A stretch of DNA of 64,000 bases, taken from positions 121,733,228-121,797,227 of the forward strand of contig CM060693.1 in assembly GCA_030686995.1 (NCBI GenBank). The letters run 5' to 3'. The translations under genes and the position numbers were made by a program. The notes under the pieces were generated by a model that saw only the letters and a program-made list of their open reading frames with translations, made no database searches and was not told the origin of the DNA. The DNA is from Artemisia argyi. Taxonomy: Eukaryota; Streptophyta; Magnoliopsida; Asterales; Asteraceae. Shown here in pieces: positions 32,516 to 44,962 of this stretch (within the stretch, counting starts at the first letter, position 1; each line of letters opens with the position of its first letter).

Positions 32516-33409
32516 TGTTGGTCCCTTTTACTTGGTTAATAGTAACTAGAGAGTTAAACTAACCAAGATATATGACTTTTCACACAGATGTATAAAAGAT
32601 TAACAACAAAGATAAACATAAAGAGAAAAGAGTAATTTTCAACGTTTAATTCTTATTAGAAGTTAATCAAAGAATTATACCCAAGTGTTTGCGGAATAAC
32701 ACTTGGGATTGAAACGACAAGTATGATATGAACTCCTCACTAAACTCAAACAAAGTTTGAGTGACAACTATAGGTCTCACTGAGCTATCTCAGGGACAGT
32801 GTTGTTCTTTGGAGGAGTAAAAGTGGTTTGTGAATGCTTAGCATTAAATGCACAAATTTGTCAACTTTTACTCCTCACTTATGTTACCTATTTATACACA
32901 AGTATGAACAACTATAATACTCAATGGACATAAGACTTCCTTAATAAAATCTTGATAGATTTTATTCTCTGCAAAGGGAACCTTCTTTGGGTTAAGTCCA
33001 AAAGGTGCTTTCTGATGACAGACTGGATTTAGCCATTTGGGGAAACTTTGACCTTAAAGTGATAAAGCACTTTAGTGAACCTGTTCAAACTTTCCCGCCC
33101 AGTCCCGCTAAATCTTCAGTCTTCAAGTCATCAGTCTTCAGTACCTTAATCGTTGTTGAGGAGTCTCGGGGGTTCAGTGAGTTATTGTCATCCTCACTAA
33201 ACCCATCACCTTCTTTTTGGCTTAGATGCCACTCGCTGAGTTCCGCCTCACTGAATGGTGAACCTTTCTTCATAGGCTCGTTCTAAGCATCCTGAAGATG
33301 ACTCACTGAGATACTGTTCACTCAGTGATTAGTTTGTGTTGTCGACACTTAGGTTATTTTATGTTCAAATCCATGTTAGAGGAAGATTGGGGAATTCAGT
33401 GACCCAACA
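32516..33409 (-). repeat. 3' LTR of the SIRE-type element
   Basis: On the minus strand it begins TGTTGGGTCACTG and ends GGGACCAACA, length 894 bp, with TG...CA ends. The five bases next to its outer end (gttta, 32,511-32,515) should recur beyond the 5' LTR outside the window. Confidence 0.8.
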
Positions 33410-33420
33410 GTCTCCCCCTA
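33410..33420 (-). other. Polypurine tract of the SIRE-type element
   Basis: On the minus strand, tagggggagac lies directly before the LTR start. Confidence 0.8.
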
Positions 33421-33603
33421 TTTGGACATACAAATAGCCTAAGTGTTTCATGATTTAGTGTGAGTTGGCAGGGGTCTTCATCTCTCACTGAGTGTTGATG
33501 TAATTATAGTAGGATACAAATAACTTAAAAGAACATCAAGTTTATTAATAGTTATTACAATTCCTACTGATAATACAAAAACAAAAAGATAGTTGGTTGC
33601 AGA

Positions 33604-33816
33604 TTAAGATATCAGTTGATTGCCAAGTGCATCAAGCTTTGCTTTCTTGGATCTCAGGAGGTGTCTCTCAGGGTGCTCCTCAATCATAGCTTTAAGGTCC
33701 TGGCAGAACCTTACGTTTTCAGTACACCTAGCAGGAGAAGCCAGCATCAGGTACATCAGCATCGCCTTAATCCCTGCCCTGTCCATGTCTGACCATCTTT
33801 GGAAAGCATGTTTTCC
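33604..33816 (-). pseudogene. SIRE env-like ORF, C-terminal part
   Basis: The frame from the insertion junction to the TAA at 33,604-33,606 encodes a charged segment (KHAFQRWSDMDRAG, then MLASPARCTENVRF, HPERHLLRSKKAKL). With one copy of the ATACT duplication removed, the frame continues in phase from the part ending at 49,277. The ORF was therefore open here when the Athila-type element inserted. Confidence 0.7.
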
Positions 33817-33821
33817 ATACT

Positions 33822-36800
33822 TGATGAGTGTGTAAATACTCATCATTTATGTTACATTTAGACTGCAAAAACATATGAAAACACACAGGAATGCCTTAAA
33901 ATACATAAAATATCCCTGGATCGTGTTTTTATGCAAAAGGATTGAAAACTGATGAAAAACAACACATTTCACATAATTTACAGTTTCAGTCCCTGAACTT
34001 TGAAAAATTGGCAAAACTAGTCCCTGGTAAATCAAAACATGAAAACTATCATCAAAGGTCCTTAGGGATTCATAAGTTGTCAAGTTTAGTCCTTTAAAGT
34101 TAAAAAATTGCAAAATGACAACTTTAGTCCCTCAAGTTTCAAAAATGTCAAATATAGTCCTTAAGGTTTTGAAAATGGAAAAATATGAAAAATAAACCTT
34201 GCACTATTATTAAATGGCATAAATGGACCTTATGATAACTTTTGAGAAATTACAACTTCAACCCTTCAACTTTCAGAAAATTACAAGTTTGGTCCCTGGA
34301 GTTTGAGGAATTGGCAGAAAAGGTCCCTGGGTATTTTAAATGAAAATATTACATCTTTGGTCCTTGGGTTATTCATAAATGGCATAATTGGTCCCTATAA
34401 CTACTTTGGGAAAGTTGCAAAATCAGCCCCTCAATTTTGTCCAAATTACAAAATTGGTCCTTGTTTATACCAACCGGACCCTTGGTATTAATAAACCAAA
34501 ACCAAGCCTAGTCCAAACACAACCATCCAGCCCACCCACACCTTTCCTAGGCCCAAAATACAATCCAGCCCACTCCCTTTTAAAATAAAACCGGGCAAAC
34601 CATGGTTACTGTTCATCTCCCTCACCCCCAGCCTCCTACCCAAAACCATGGTGGTTTTCCACCACCTCATCACCTCTCCAGCTCATCACTTACTTCCACC
34701 TCACCCTTGCCACCTCCACAAACACCAACAGTGATCAATAAATGCTTCTCCACCATATTTTTCTCAAATCCATCCCACTTTCCCTGTTTTTCTTCCAACT
34801 TGACCCATAGCCCATTCCTACTATCTCCTTTGTCCCCTGACACCTCCACAACACCCCAAATTTCTTTAATTGATCTTAAACTGCCCCAAGCTACCTTAAT
34901 GACTTTTGGCGCCAAAAGCCGTTTAAACGGCTGAGATCAAATTGACCCATCCAACGGTCACAAATTCTAGTGGGATATGGTCAGAAACGCACGGGGAGTC
35001 TCAAAAGCCTATAAAGAAAGCAGGGGAAGCGTTGTGAAAGGATATCTAGTTTAATTTAGAAAAATGTATGTCGACTTAATTATGTTCTAATTTCCAGTGT
35101 AAAATTTGGCTTTCAAGTACTTTGTTTAGTGTTTTTCAGTGTATGTGAACCTATTTCCAATAATCAATTTCAGTTTTTATGTATGAATCCAGTTTATGCA
35201 ATTCTCAAATTTCCAAAAATCTTATTCTACTTAAGTGTTATTCTTAGTTGATGATTACAGACTCAATAAGCTCATATAAGCTCCTATAAAGCTTACAAAA
35301 GCTTTTATTAAATTATAATTCAATATAGCTAAAAAAATCCACAAATACAAAATCGGTCAACAAAAGTCAACTATGGGATTTGAATTTGATTTATGGGATT
35401 CAGAGTTGATTTGGAAGCATAAGAAAGCTTTGGATTGTGGTTTAGATCCTCAGGGAGGAATTAGGGTTCTTGGTTCTTGGTTTTGATACCCACAGTCACT
35501 AAATTGTAAGCCATTTTACCACATTTTCAAGCTTATTCACTTTACTTATTGTTGTTATTGCTTGATTTTATTTAATCTGTGTTTATTTAGAGTTTTTATT
35601 GATAATACAATAATAAAAAAATAATAGTTGTTCATTAGTTTTAATAGTTGTTTAGTATTTCGTATTTTAGTAATATGTAGCTTGATTTTTATTTATGAGT
35701 TGTAGTTGTTGTTGTTGGTATATTTGGACTTAAACAGGTTTATATAAGCATAATAAAGGTTTTGTGTTAATTGTATGGTTTAAATCAATTGTTTGCTTTG
35801 AAAAACCCCACATCAGACAGTTAAAGGAGTGTTTGGAACAAGCTAGTGAGCTAAGCTCTTGTTGTTGTTTGGTGTTTATTTGTGTTTCACTAGATTGCAG
35901 TAGTGAGATTTAGGTCAATTAAGGCATAAAATTGTGGTCTCATACACCCAAAGTCAAAACTATTATCTATACCTCTTAACAGTTAACTGTTATAGGAATT
36001 GAGGACCAAATCTCACCATATCATCACACAAGTTTGTCATTTAGCTTAATTTAGCTTAATCTTAGCTTATAACAACTTATTTAGTAAGTAGGATCAATCA
36101 GAAGTTCACATAAGTCAAAGTTAGTTCATGAATTAAAAAGTCAAAAAGTTGTATGGTCAGAAATCTCCAATATGGCATGAATTTCTATGATTTTTGTGTT
36201 ATGATCTATGATTTGAAACTTATTGTGTGTGTAATCTACCAGCTTAACTTGAGTTTCCTGCATCTATTTCATTTTTGAGATTTTTCTTGTGCAAGTTACA
36301 CCCATCCAAAAACACTTGCAGAGGAAGAAGCTCCCCTGCTACACAGATCACCATCTCACTACCACCACTTTGGTGGTAGTTTGTGGCCACCCCAGTGGGT
36401 CCCACACTCCACTCTTTGGTTTTCCCAACCCCCCTCCTACCAGGGTTTATACTTTGACCCTTTGTTTGACCTGTGCATCAGTGGACTCCACTTGGAATTG
36501 CCCTCAATTCCTGTCCCATTTCTGACCCAGAACCCAAATAAGCAATTGCTTATTGTGGCTTTTTAGCTTATCCCATGAGCTTATTTTATCAAGTCTAGCT
36601 TAAAAGTATCTAAATAACTCAGAGGAACCAGAATATACCTTGTGGACCCCACACAAGCTCATTTGAGCTCATTTCTTGGTTTAGTCAAACTAAGTCAACT
36701 GTCAAGGGTAATAAGCACTCACAGTGCTTATTCTGGGTTTCCAAATTAATTTTGTTTATAAAAGTTTCTTATTTTAAGTATTTTATTAGTTCTATAAAAG

Positions 36801-38139
36801 AAAAAACAGAAAAAGCCAAACTTAATTATAGTGATACCTTCTATTTAATAGAAATTATCTATTTAATTTTCTTTTTAGCTTATTTATAAGCACTTCTGCT
36901 ATTTTATATTTTTATTAAATATCTTTTATATTAAAGTACTTTTATAAATTTTTCCAGATTTTTCCTTTGTCATTTAGTAATATTTAGATTTAATATTAGT
37001 TTAATTAATTATTAATTAATAAATAAGAATTAAATAGCATAATTATATTTTATAAAGTACCACCTAGTTTTTATAATTTTTCTAGCCTTTATATAAGGTA
37101 ATACATTTTATAAAATTTTCTAGAATTTATACTGTTCATTTTCTATTTTTAATAATATAATTAGTTTAATTGATAATTAATTAATAAATAGAATAATAAT
37201 TAGTAAATTAGTTTAAAAATACATAAAATAAACTGTTTATAATTTTTTAGAATTCCTGTGATGGTTAATTAGATTTATAAAAATTTTCTTAATTATCTGA
37301 GTATTTTTAGTATTTTTAATAATTTAAATCAATATAATTATTTAAATAATAATTAAATGATAATTAATTAATAATAATTAGATAAATAGTGTGAAAAATA
37401 TAATTTTAGTTTTAAAATAAGTTTTATAATATTTTAGACTTTTAGAAATTTTAATTTTATATTTCTAGACTTATTTTACATTTTCCTATTTATTAGTGAA
37501 TTATTAACTAATTAAAAATAGTTATTAAATAATAATAATTAATTAAATAGTTATAAAAATAATTTTAATTTTCTAATAATTTTCTAATAAGTTTAGGATT
37601 CCAAAAATATAATTTTCATATCTGTGGGAGTTTTATTTGACAGAATTCACGTTTAACTTTTGTACGTTTACGTTTACTTAAATATAAACGTACATTTTAT
37701 ATCTTTTTACATTTTTTTAGGTTTTATTAACTTCTAAATAATTTGGTAATTATAAAATAAATATTTTAAGTTTATTTAATTTGCATTTAAGCCCCTAAGG
37801 CATACAAATTACCACTATAGTTAAAATCGTTTTTGTTGTTTACGTTTAAATATTAAACGTGTACGTTTACCAGTTCCTTTTCATTTGTACTTATCTGATT
37901 TCATGTATTAGTTGATATAGCTTATTAAAGCTATTCACACTTATATTTCAGTAGTACAAACACTTAAACCCTTTTCCTGTTCAAATCACCTGATCTCAAA
38001 GTCATTTTATTTCAGATTTCACGTCTCGTTGGGATTTAACGATCCGGGGAAACACTACACTCCACGGAGTATTGGTTTAGACTGTTTGACTTGTTGACCA
38101 TTACTTGGCTAATATTATCTGACTGTCTGAAGCCAATCA
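33822..38139 (+). repeat. 5' LTR of the Athila-type element
   Basis: 4318 bp, starting TGATGAGTGTG and ending GAAGCCAATCA. A TATAAAG box lies at 35,010. The first 700 bp contain many degenerate 'tttggtccct...' units about 40-60 bp apart, and 36.8-37.8 kb is extremely AT-rich. Short ORFs, including a 110-codon Pro/Ser-rich one at 34,602-34,934, recur in the other LTR simply because the LTRs are nearly identical. Confidence 0.92.
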
Positions 38140-38144
38140 AAATT

Positions 38145-38162
38145 TGGCGCCGCTGCCGGGGA
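38145..38162 (+). other. Primer-binding site, tRNA-Asp type
   Basis: tggcgccgctgccgggga, five bases after the 5' LTR, matches the 3' end complement of plant tRNA-Asp with one mismatch. Athila-type elements use this primer. Confidence 0.85.
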
Positions 38163-38304
38163 GGTGTGCTGCGTATTACGACTTTTGAAGCATCTGTGAG
38201 TTTGAATAATTCACTCATTTGTTATATATCATCTTTTTGTCTATATTTCTTTTCTATTTTTAATTTCCCGTCACTTTAAGGATTCTTAGAGTCGTCTCTA
38301 GTGC

Positions 38305-41300
38305 ATGCGCACTCGTTCTTCTAGGTCAACAAGCCCTTTCCGTGAGCTTGTTAGAAATCCTCGAAGACGCCGTAGACGTTTTGCCCCAACAGCCGTATCT
38401 GAGGTACGTGCTGTTTCCCCAAACAAAGTTATCATGGCGGAAGACCGTCTGATGAATGAGCTTCTCCAAGCACCCATTGAGGGTTACGGAGACGCTATTG
38501 TTGTCCCAGCCATTGTGGCTGAATACTTTGAGCTCAAAACCGGGTTACTAAATCTAGTAACCTCAAGCCAATTTTATGGTTTTGAGAGGGATGATCCTCA
38601 TGCTCATATTCGATGGTTTAATAAGATTACCTCTACCATCAAATACAAGAACGTTCCTTCCGAAGCAGTCAAACTTCTTCTTTTCCCATTTTCTCTAGAG
38701 GGAGTAGCCTGGATTTGGTTGGAAAAACAACCTCCTCGTTCAATAACATCATGGGAGGATTTAGTTACCAAATTTGTAAACAAATTTTTTCCCCCGTCCA
38801 GAACGACAAGTCTTAAAAATGAAATCATCAAATTTACTCAAAGGTTTGATGAATCGTTTGGTGGCGCATGTGATCGTTTCAAAGAATTGCTTCGTCGATG
38901 TCCTCATCATGGTTTCACTGAATTAATGCAAATTGACACTTTTTATAATGGTGTGAGTCAATCTGACCAAGATTCTCTCAATGCCTCCGCGGGAGGTAAT
39001 TTTTTGAGCAAAACCACTAAAGAAGCTTTAGAAATCATTGAAAATAAGTCCAAGGTCCGCACCGCACGCACAAAGCCATATAACTCCCAAGTGAGTGCTG
39101 GTCCTTCTACTTCATCACCCATGAGTACTTCTAGCACCGATGCTAAGATAGATAAACTCACGGACGCTATTCAAGCTTTGGTTCTCTCAAACCAAAAGAA
39201 AGTCACTTTCACACAAAACCCTTCACATGTTGAAGTAAAAAAGGTGGAAGTTTGTGTCAGTTGTGGTGGCCCACATGCTTACTACAAATGTACTGCCACC
39301 GATGGTAGTCCTTTTGAAGCCAATGCCTTAGCCGGTACTACAAATCAGGGAGGTAATCAATACCGTCCTCAAATGAAACCAAGTTACCGTGCTAACACAC
39401 ATATGGGACCACCCGGATTTAACCAAAACCCAAATTTGCAAAACAGAAACCAGAACCAACCTCGAATGAACCAAGGTTATCAAAACCAAGGGAATTTCAA
39501 TCCTGGACAGAATCAAGGTTTCCACAATCAAGGAAACTTTAACAGAAATAATTTCAACCCGGGAAATCATTTTCAGGGAAATGGTAATCCAAATCAGGGA
39601 AATTTTCAACCACAACAAGGTTATAATCAAAATAATCGAGTCCAAAATTTCCCCAACCAAACACAAGCCATTCTCCCAGCTCCACAATCATCATCTGATG
39701 AGTTGTTAAAGCAGTTCATGAAAACTCAAGAAAAGACAAACAGGTTGTTGGTCAGCCAGATTTCTGAAATCAAGAAATCTTTAAATGAACAACCCTCGGG
39801 CTCTAGAAAACTTCCGAGCAACACGATCGCAAACCCGAGGGGCGATGCAAAGGCGATCACAACCAGGAGCGGAGTTTCATATGATGGACCCACTGTTCCC
39901 ACTACCACTTCTTCTCCTTCTCCCAAGGTAGTGGAAAATAAAGCCGAGGTAAATAAGGACGAAGTACTTCCTACTCATAATGGGGGTACCCAAGACGTCC
40001 CACCTCATGTTGTCCCGAAACCCAAACCAAAACCTAGAGTTGTTTTTGAACCAAATGATATCCCAGTTGAAACATCTAAGTCCAAACCTTCTACCTCTTC
40101 TATTCCTTACCCCTCACGCTTGAGTGAACAAAAGCTTCGTGAAAAAGCTAGTCACCAGATGGATAAATTCTTTCAAATCTTCCAAGATTTGCATTTTGAC
40201 ATTAGCTTCGCGGATGCTATTATTTTGATGCCCAAATTTGCATCAACAATCAATCACTTGTTAAGCAACAAGTAGAAACTGTTTGAAATGGCAAATACTC
40301 CCTTGAATGAGAACTGCTCAGCAGTTCTTTTAAAGAAGCTTCCCGAGAAGCTGGGTGACCCTGGAAAATTTCTAATACCATGTGTATTTCCGGGAATGGT
40401 TGATTGCTATGCCTTGGCCGATCTTGGTGCCAGCATCAACCTAATGCCATACTCAGTTTGGAAGAAACTTTCTCTTCCTGATCTTACTCCTACCTGCATG
40501 ATTTTAGAGCTTGCAGACCGATCGATATCTCGTCCTCTCGGCATTGCCGAGGACGTGTTTGTGAAGGTAGGAAAGTTCCATCTCCCCGCTGACTTTGTAG
40601 TGGTTGATTTTGATGCTGATCAAAGGGTCCCTCTCATTGTAGGGAGGGGTTTCCTTAGAACGGGCCGTGCTCTTATCGATGTATTTGAGCAAGAAATCAC
40701 CTTGCGTGTGGGTAATGAAGCCGTTACCTTTAACCTCGATCAAACCTCGAGGTACTCCTCCAATTATGATTCTGAAGCAGTTAATCAAATAGATATCATA
40801 GACATTGCTTCAGAGGAGTATTCTCAAGAGTTTCTTGGTTATTCTCATAATTCTGTGAGTGGGGATTCCACTCCATCATCTGAACCTATCATTTCTGACT
40901 CTTCCCCTTCTCTTACTCCGTTTGAGGGAAGTGATTTCCTTTTGGAAGAGGTCGAGGCTTTTCTCAAAAGTGATTCAGTTCCATCGGGAATTGATAACAC
41001 TGAGATTGATCTGGAGGGAGATATTCTTCTCCTTGAGAGATTGCTAAATCAAGACAATTCTCCTCCACTCCCTCCCGTACAACTTCATAATCAGGAAATC
41101 AAATATGTTGAGAAAACTGATGATTTTCCTGAGGTCGAGCTCAAGGACTTACCTCTTCATCTTGAATACGCATTTTTGGAGGGTGATGATAAATTGCCCG
41201 TCATTATTGCTAAAGGTTTGAGTGATGAGGAAAAGGTTGCTCTCATAAAGGTCCTGAAGTCACACAAGCAAGCAATTGCTTGGAAACTCTCCGATATTAA

Positions 41301-44051
41301 GGGTATTAACCCAGATTTTTGTACACACAAAATCTTAATGGAGGATGACTTCAAGCCCGCGGTGCAACATCAAAGAAGGGTGAATCCAAAAATCCATGAT
41401 GTGATTAAACAAGAGGTTCTTAAACTTCTTGATGCAGGATTGATTTACCCCATCTCTGACAGTCCATGGGTTAGTCCCATCCATTGCGTCCCAAAAAAGG
41501 GTGGCATTACTGTTGTCACTAATGAGGAAAATGAGTTGATTCCAACTCGGCTGGTTACCGGATGACGCGTTTGCATTGACTATCGTAAGTTAAATGACAC
41601 CACCCGCAAAGACCACTTTCCGCTGCCCTTTATGGATCAGATGCTTGAGAGATTAGCAGGAAACGAGTACTATTGTTTCCTTGATGGTTTCTCAGGATAC
41701 TTTCAAATCCCCATTGATCCATCGGATCAAGAAAAGACTACCTTTACATGCCCTTATGGAACCTTTGCTTATAAACGTATGCCTTTTGGATTATGTAATG
41801 CTCCAGGTACGTTCCAGAGGTGCATGATGGCCATATTTACCGACATGATCGGTAAAACCATGGAGGTCTTTATGGATGACTTCTCGGTCATTGGGGATTC
41901 ATTCCAAACATGTCTCACCAATTTAGAAAAAAATGTTGAAAAGGTGTGAAGACACCAATATATGTCTAAATTGGGAAAAGAGTCACTTTATGGTCGAAGA
42001 GGGCATTGTCCTCGGCCATAAGATTTCCAAGAATGGGATTGAGGTTGACAGAGCTAAGGTTGATGTCATTGCTAAATTGCCTCACCCTACTACCGTCAAA
42101 GGTATTAGGAGTTTCTTGGGTTATGCCGGTTTCTATCGTCGATTCATACAAGATTTTTCTAAAATCTCACGGCCTATGACTCATCTCCTCGAAAAGGATG
42201 CTCCTTTTATCTTCTCACCAGAGTGCATCGAAGCTTTTGAAACATTAAAGAAAAAGCTTATTGAGGCACCCATTCTTGTTGCCCCCGACTGGGATTTACC
42301 CTTTGAGCTTATGTGCGATGCAAGTGATTTTGCTATCGGTGCAGTCTTGGGGCAACGTAAAACGAAACACTTTCAGCCTATCCACTACGCAAGCAAAACT
42401 ATGAACGAAGCTCAAACTCATTACACCACTACGGAAAAAGAATTATTAGCTGTGGTGTATGCTTTTGAGAAATTTCGGACATACTTAATCTTGACAAAAT
42501 GCGTAGTGTATATGGATCACTCGGCTCTAAAATATCTATTTGTAAAACAAGATGCAAAGCCGAGATTGCTCCGTTGGGTTCTCCTCCTCCAGGAATTTGA
42601 TATCATTATTCGTGATAAAAAAGGAGCTGAGAACCTGGCTGCTGATCATCTGTCCCGATTAGAGAACCCTCATCAAGATGTGTATGAGAAAAAGGAAATA
42701 AATGAAACATTTCCTCTCGAAACACTCAATGCGGTTGCTTTTCGCGGAGATTCTACTACCCCATGGTTTTGCCGACTTCGCAAACTACCATGCGGGTAAC
42801 TTTGTTGTGAAAGGGATGTCAACCCAACAGAAGAATAAATTCTTTAAGGATGTCAAACATTACTTCTGGGATGACCCCTACTTATTCAAAATCTGTGCGG
42901 ATGAAGTCATTCGACGGTGTGTATATGGACAGGAAGCCACTGAAATTCTCAAGGCTTGCCATGCTGGACCCACCGGGGGACATCATAATCCCAATTACAC
43001 CGCCAAAAAGGTGTTTGATTCCGGATTCTTCTGGCCCACAATTTATAAAGATGCCCAGGATCTCATTAAAACCTGTGACGCTTGTCAACGTCATGGAAAC
43101 ATTTCACAAAGAAATGAGATGCCACAAAATGCTATTCAAGTCTGTGAGATATTTGATATCCGGGGCATTGACTTTATGGGGCCATTCCCATCATCTAGAG
43201 GAAACAAGTACATACTTGTGGCTGTTGATTATTTATCAAAGTGGGTTGAAGCGAAAGCTTTACCCACGAATGATGCCCGAGTTGTAGTGAAATTCCTTAA
43301 ATCTCTTTTTGCCCGTTTTGGAACCCCACGTGCTATCATAAGTGATCATGGTACGCATTTCTGCAATGACAAATTTGACAAAGTCATGCAAAAGTATGGT
43401 GTAACTCACCGTCTTTCTACCGCGTATCACCCACAAACAAGTGGGCAAGTGGTGGTTTCAAACCGTGGTATCAAAAGGATACTTGAGAGGACTGTTGGTG
43501 AAAACCGTGCTGCCTGGTCGGATAAATTAGATGACGCATTATGGGCCTTTCGTAAAGCTTATAAAACACCCATTGGGTATACACCTTACAAGCTTGTGTA
43601 CGGAAAGACATGTCATCTGCCGATGGAACTTGAGCACAAAGCCTACTGGGCATTGAAACATGCCAACTTTGACCTCAAAACTGCGGGTGATCATAGAAAA
43701 GTTCAAATGAATGAATTAAATGAACTACGTGATCAGGCTTACGAGAACTCTTTAATCTATAAAGAAAAAACAAAGAGAATTCATGACTCAAAAATAAAGA
43801 ACCGCGTTTTTAACATTGGTGATCGAGTACTTCTCTTTAATTCTAGATTAAAGATCTTCTCGGGTAAATTAAAAACCCGTTGGACTGGTCCATTCACTAT
43901 CACTAAGGTTTATCCATATGGTACCGTTGAGTTATCTCAAAATGACGGTCCATGTTTTAAAGTGAATGGCCATCGTGTGAAACACTACTTTGGAGAGGAC
44001 ATACTATCCATGGTTGTCCCGGATCTCCAAACTTTCCCCAAGGACAATTAA
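38305..44051 (+). pseudogene. Athila-type gag-pol (two stops, two frameshifts)
   Basis: One ancestral frame with four breaks: TAG at 40,273-40,275 (after gag), TGA at 41,563-41,565 (a Trp codon in RT), an extra A in the A run near 41,927-41,933 and an extra T near 42,766-42,769. Discounting the two extra bases, the length is a multiple of three (1915 codons with the stop). Order: capsid-like gag; zinc knuckle C-X2-C-X3-H-X4-C starting at residue 317; Asn/Gln-rich region; protease DLGASINLMP; RT with FMDD at 41,869-41,880; RNase H; integrase with an HHCC-type finger ([16 protein letters not shown]) and catalytic Asp in GIDFMGPF and ISDHGTHF. The catalytic Glu position (43,452-43,454) reads Val. 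The product cannot be functional. Confidence 0.9.
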
Positions 44052-44962
44052 ATTCGGGGTCGAGTCAAGCTAGCGACTCGGTTAACAAAAACAGTAGCTT
44101 CCTCATGGACAATTCAATTCGAGGTCGAGTCAAGCTAGCGACTCGGTAATCAAAAACATTAGCAATATGGGTTTTTACCCATATTTCTGATTTCTTTCTC
44201 TTTTCTACCACCCTAGTGTGGGGGAGATGCCCCAGATGTTGTATATATGTATATATCTTAAAAAAAAATAATAAAAAATAAAAATAAAAAAATAAAATGT
44301 AAATAGCCTAAAATAAAGGTTATTAATATTTCCTTCTTACGTTCTCAATATCGGTTTAACACCTGGTGTTTTGAATATTGAGGGCAATATTCATTTCTAA
44401 GTGTGGGGGGGGGGGGATTCTCACGAATTCAAACACATGTTCCATCAAGCACCCTCATTTGATCAAAATTTAAAGTTTTTTTCACACTTAGAAATGCAAT
44501 AAATGGTTATCAGTCCGCCATGTCTAACCCACATAAGGATTGGCTAATCCAGGAGCAAACGGCTCTTAGTAAAGATATCTCAAAACCGTTGATGCCTTGC
44601 AATTTGCCAAAAATTGTATGGAACCTCAACTCGCCATATCCTAAAAAGCGAATGAGTTGGCTAGCCCGCAAGATTATGGCTTGTGGTAAAGGCAGTGGAA
44701 AAACCATAATTGGTAATCAGCTCACCAAGATGTTGACTTTGTCCATCAAGAGTTGGCTAGTCCAGAAGCAAACGGCTTTTGGTAAAGACAAATCAAATCC
44801 GTTGACAGCTGGTGGTTTGCTAAAAATCACACGGTTATCAGGTGTACCACAGTTCTTACATATGGCTACTCCAGAAGTGATGGCTTTTGGTAAAGAGTAA
44901 AAATCCATTGAAATTTTCTCAAAAAGATTGCTAGGGACTAGCAATAGTTTAGTGTGGGGGAT
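44052..44962 (+). other. Athila 3' non-coding region with PPT-like strings
   Basis: No env-like gene. Two copies of a segment containing gtcgagtcaagctagcgact lie at 44,060-44,085 and 44,120-44,145, about 62 bp apart. Polypurine strings gtgtgggggaga (44,217), a G-run (44,403) and the terminal agtgtggggga (44,951-44,961), directly before the 3' LTR, form a series. Between 44,520 and 44,900 degenerate repeats of a ttggcta.tcca.gagcaaacggct unit make a chance 126-codon ORF. Confidence 0.65.

Noticed and set aside
34602..34934. 110-codon Pro/Ser-rich ORF conserved at 45,744-46,076
   Set aside because: Both copies lie at the same place in the two Athila LTRs. They are conserved because the LTRs are nearly identical, not through selection.
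44520..44900. 126-codon ORF after Athila pol, considered as an env-like gene
   Set aside because: It consists of degenerate tandem DNA repeats, has no signal or membrane segment and does not resemble a known env-like protein.
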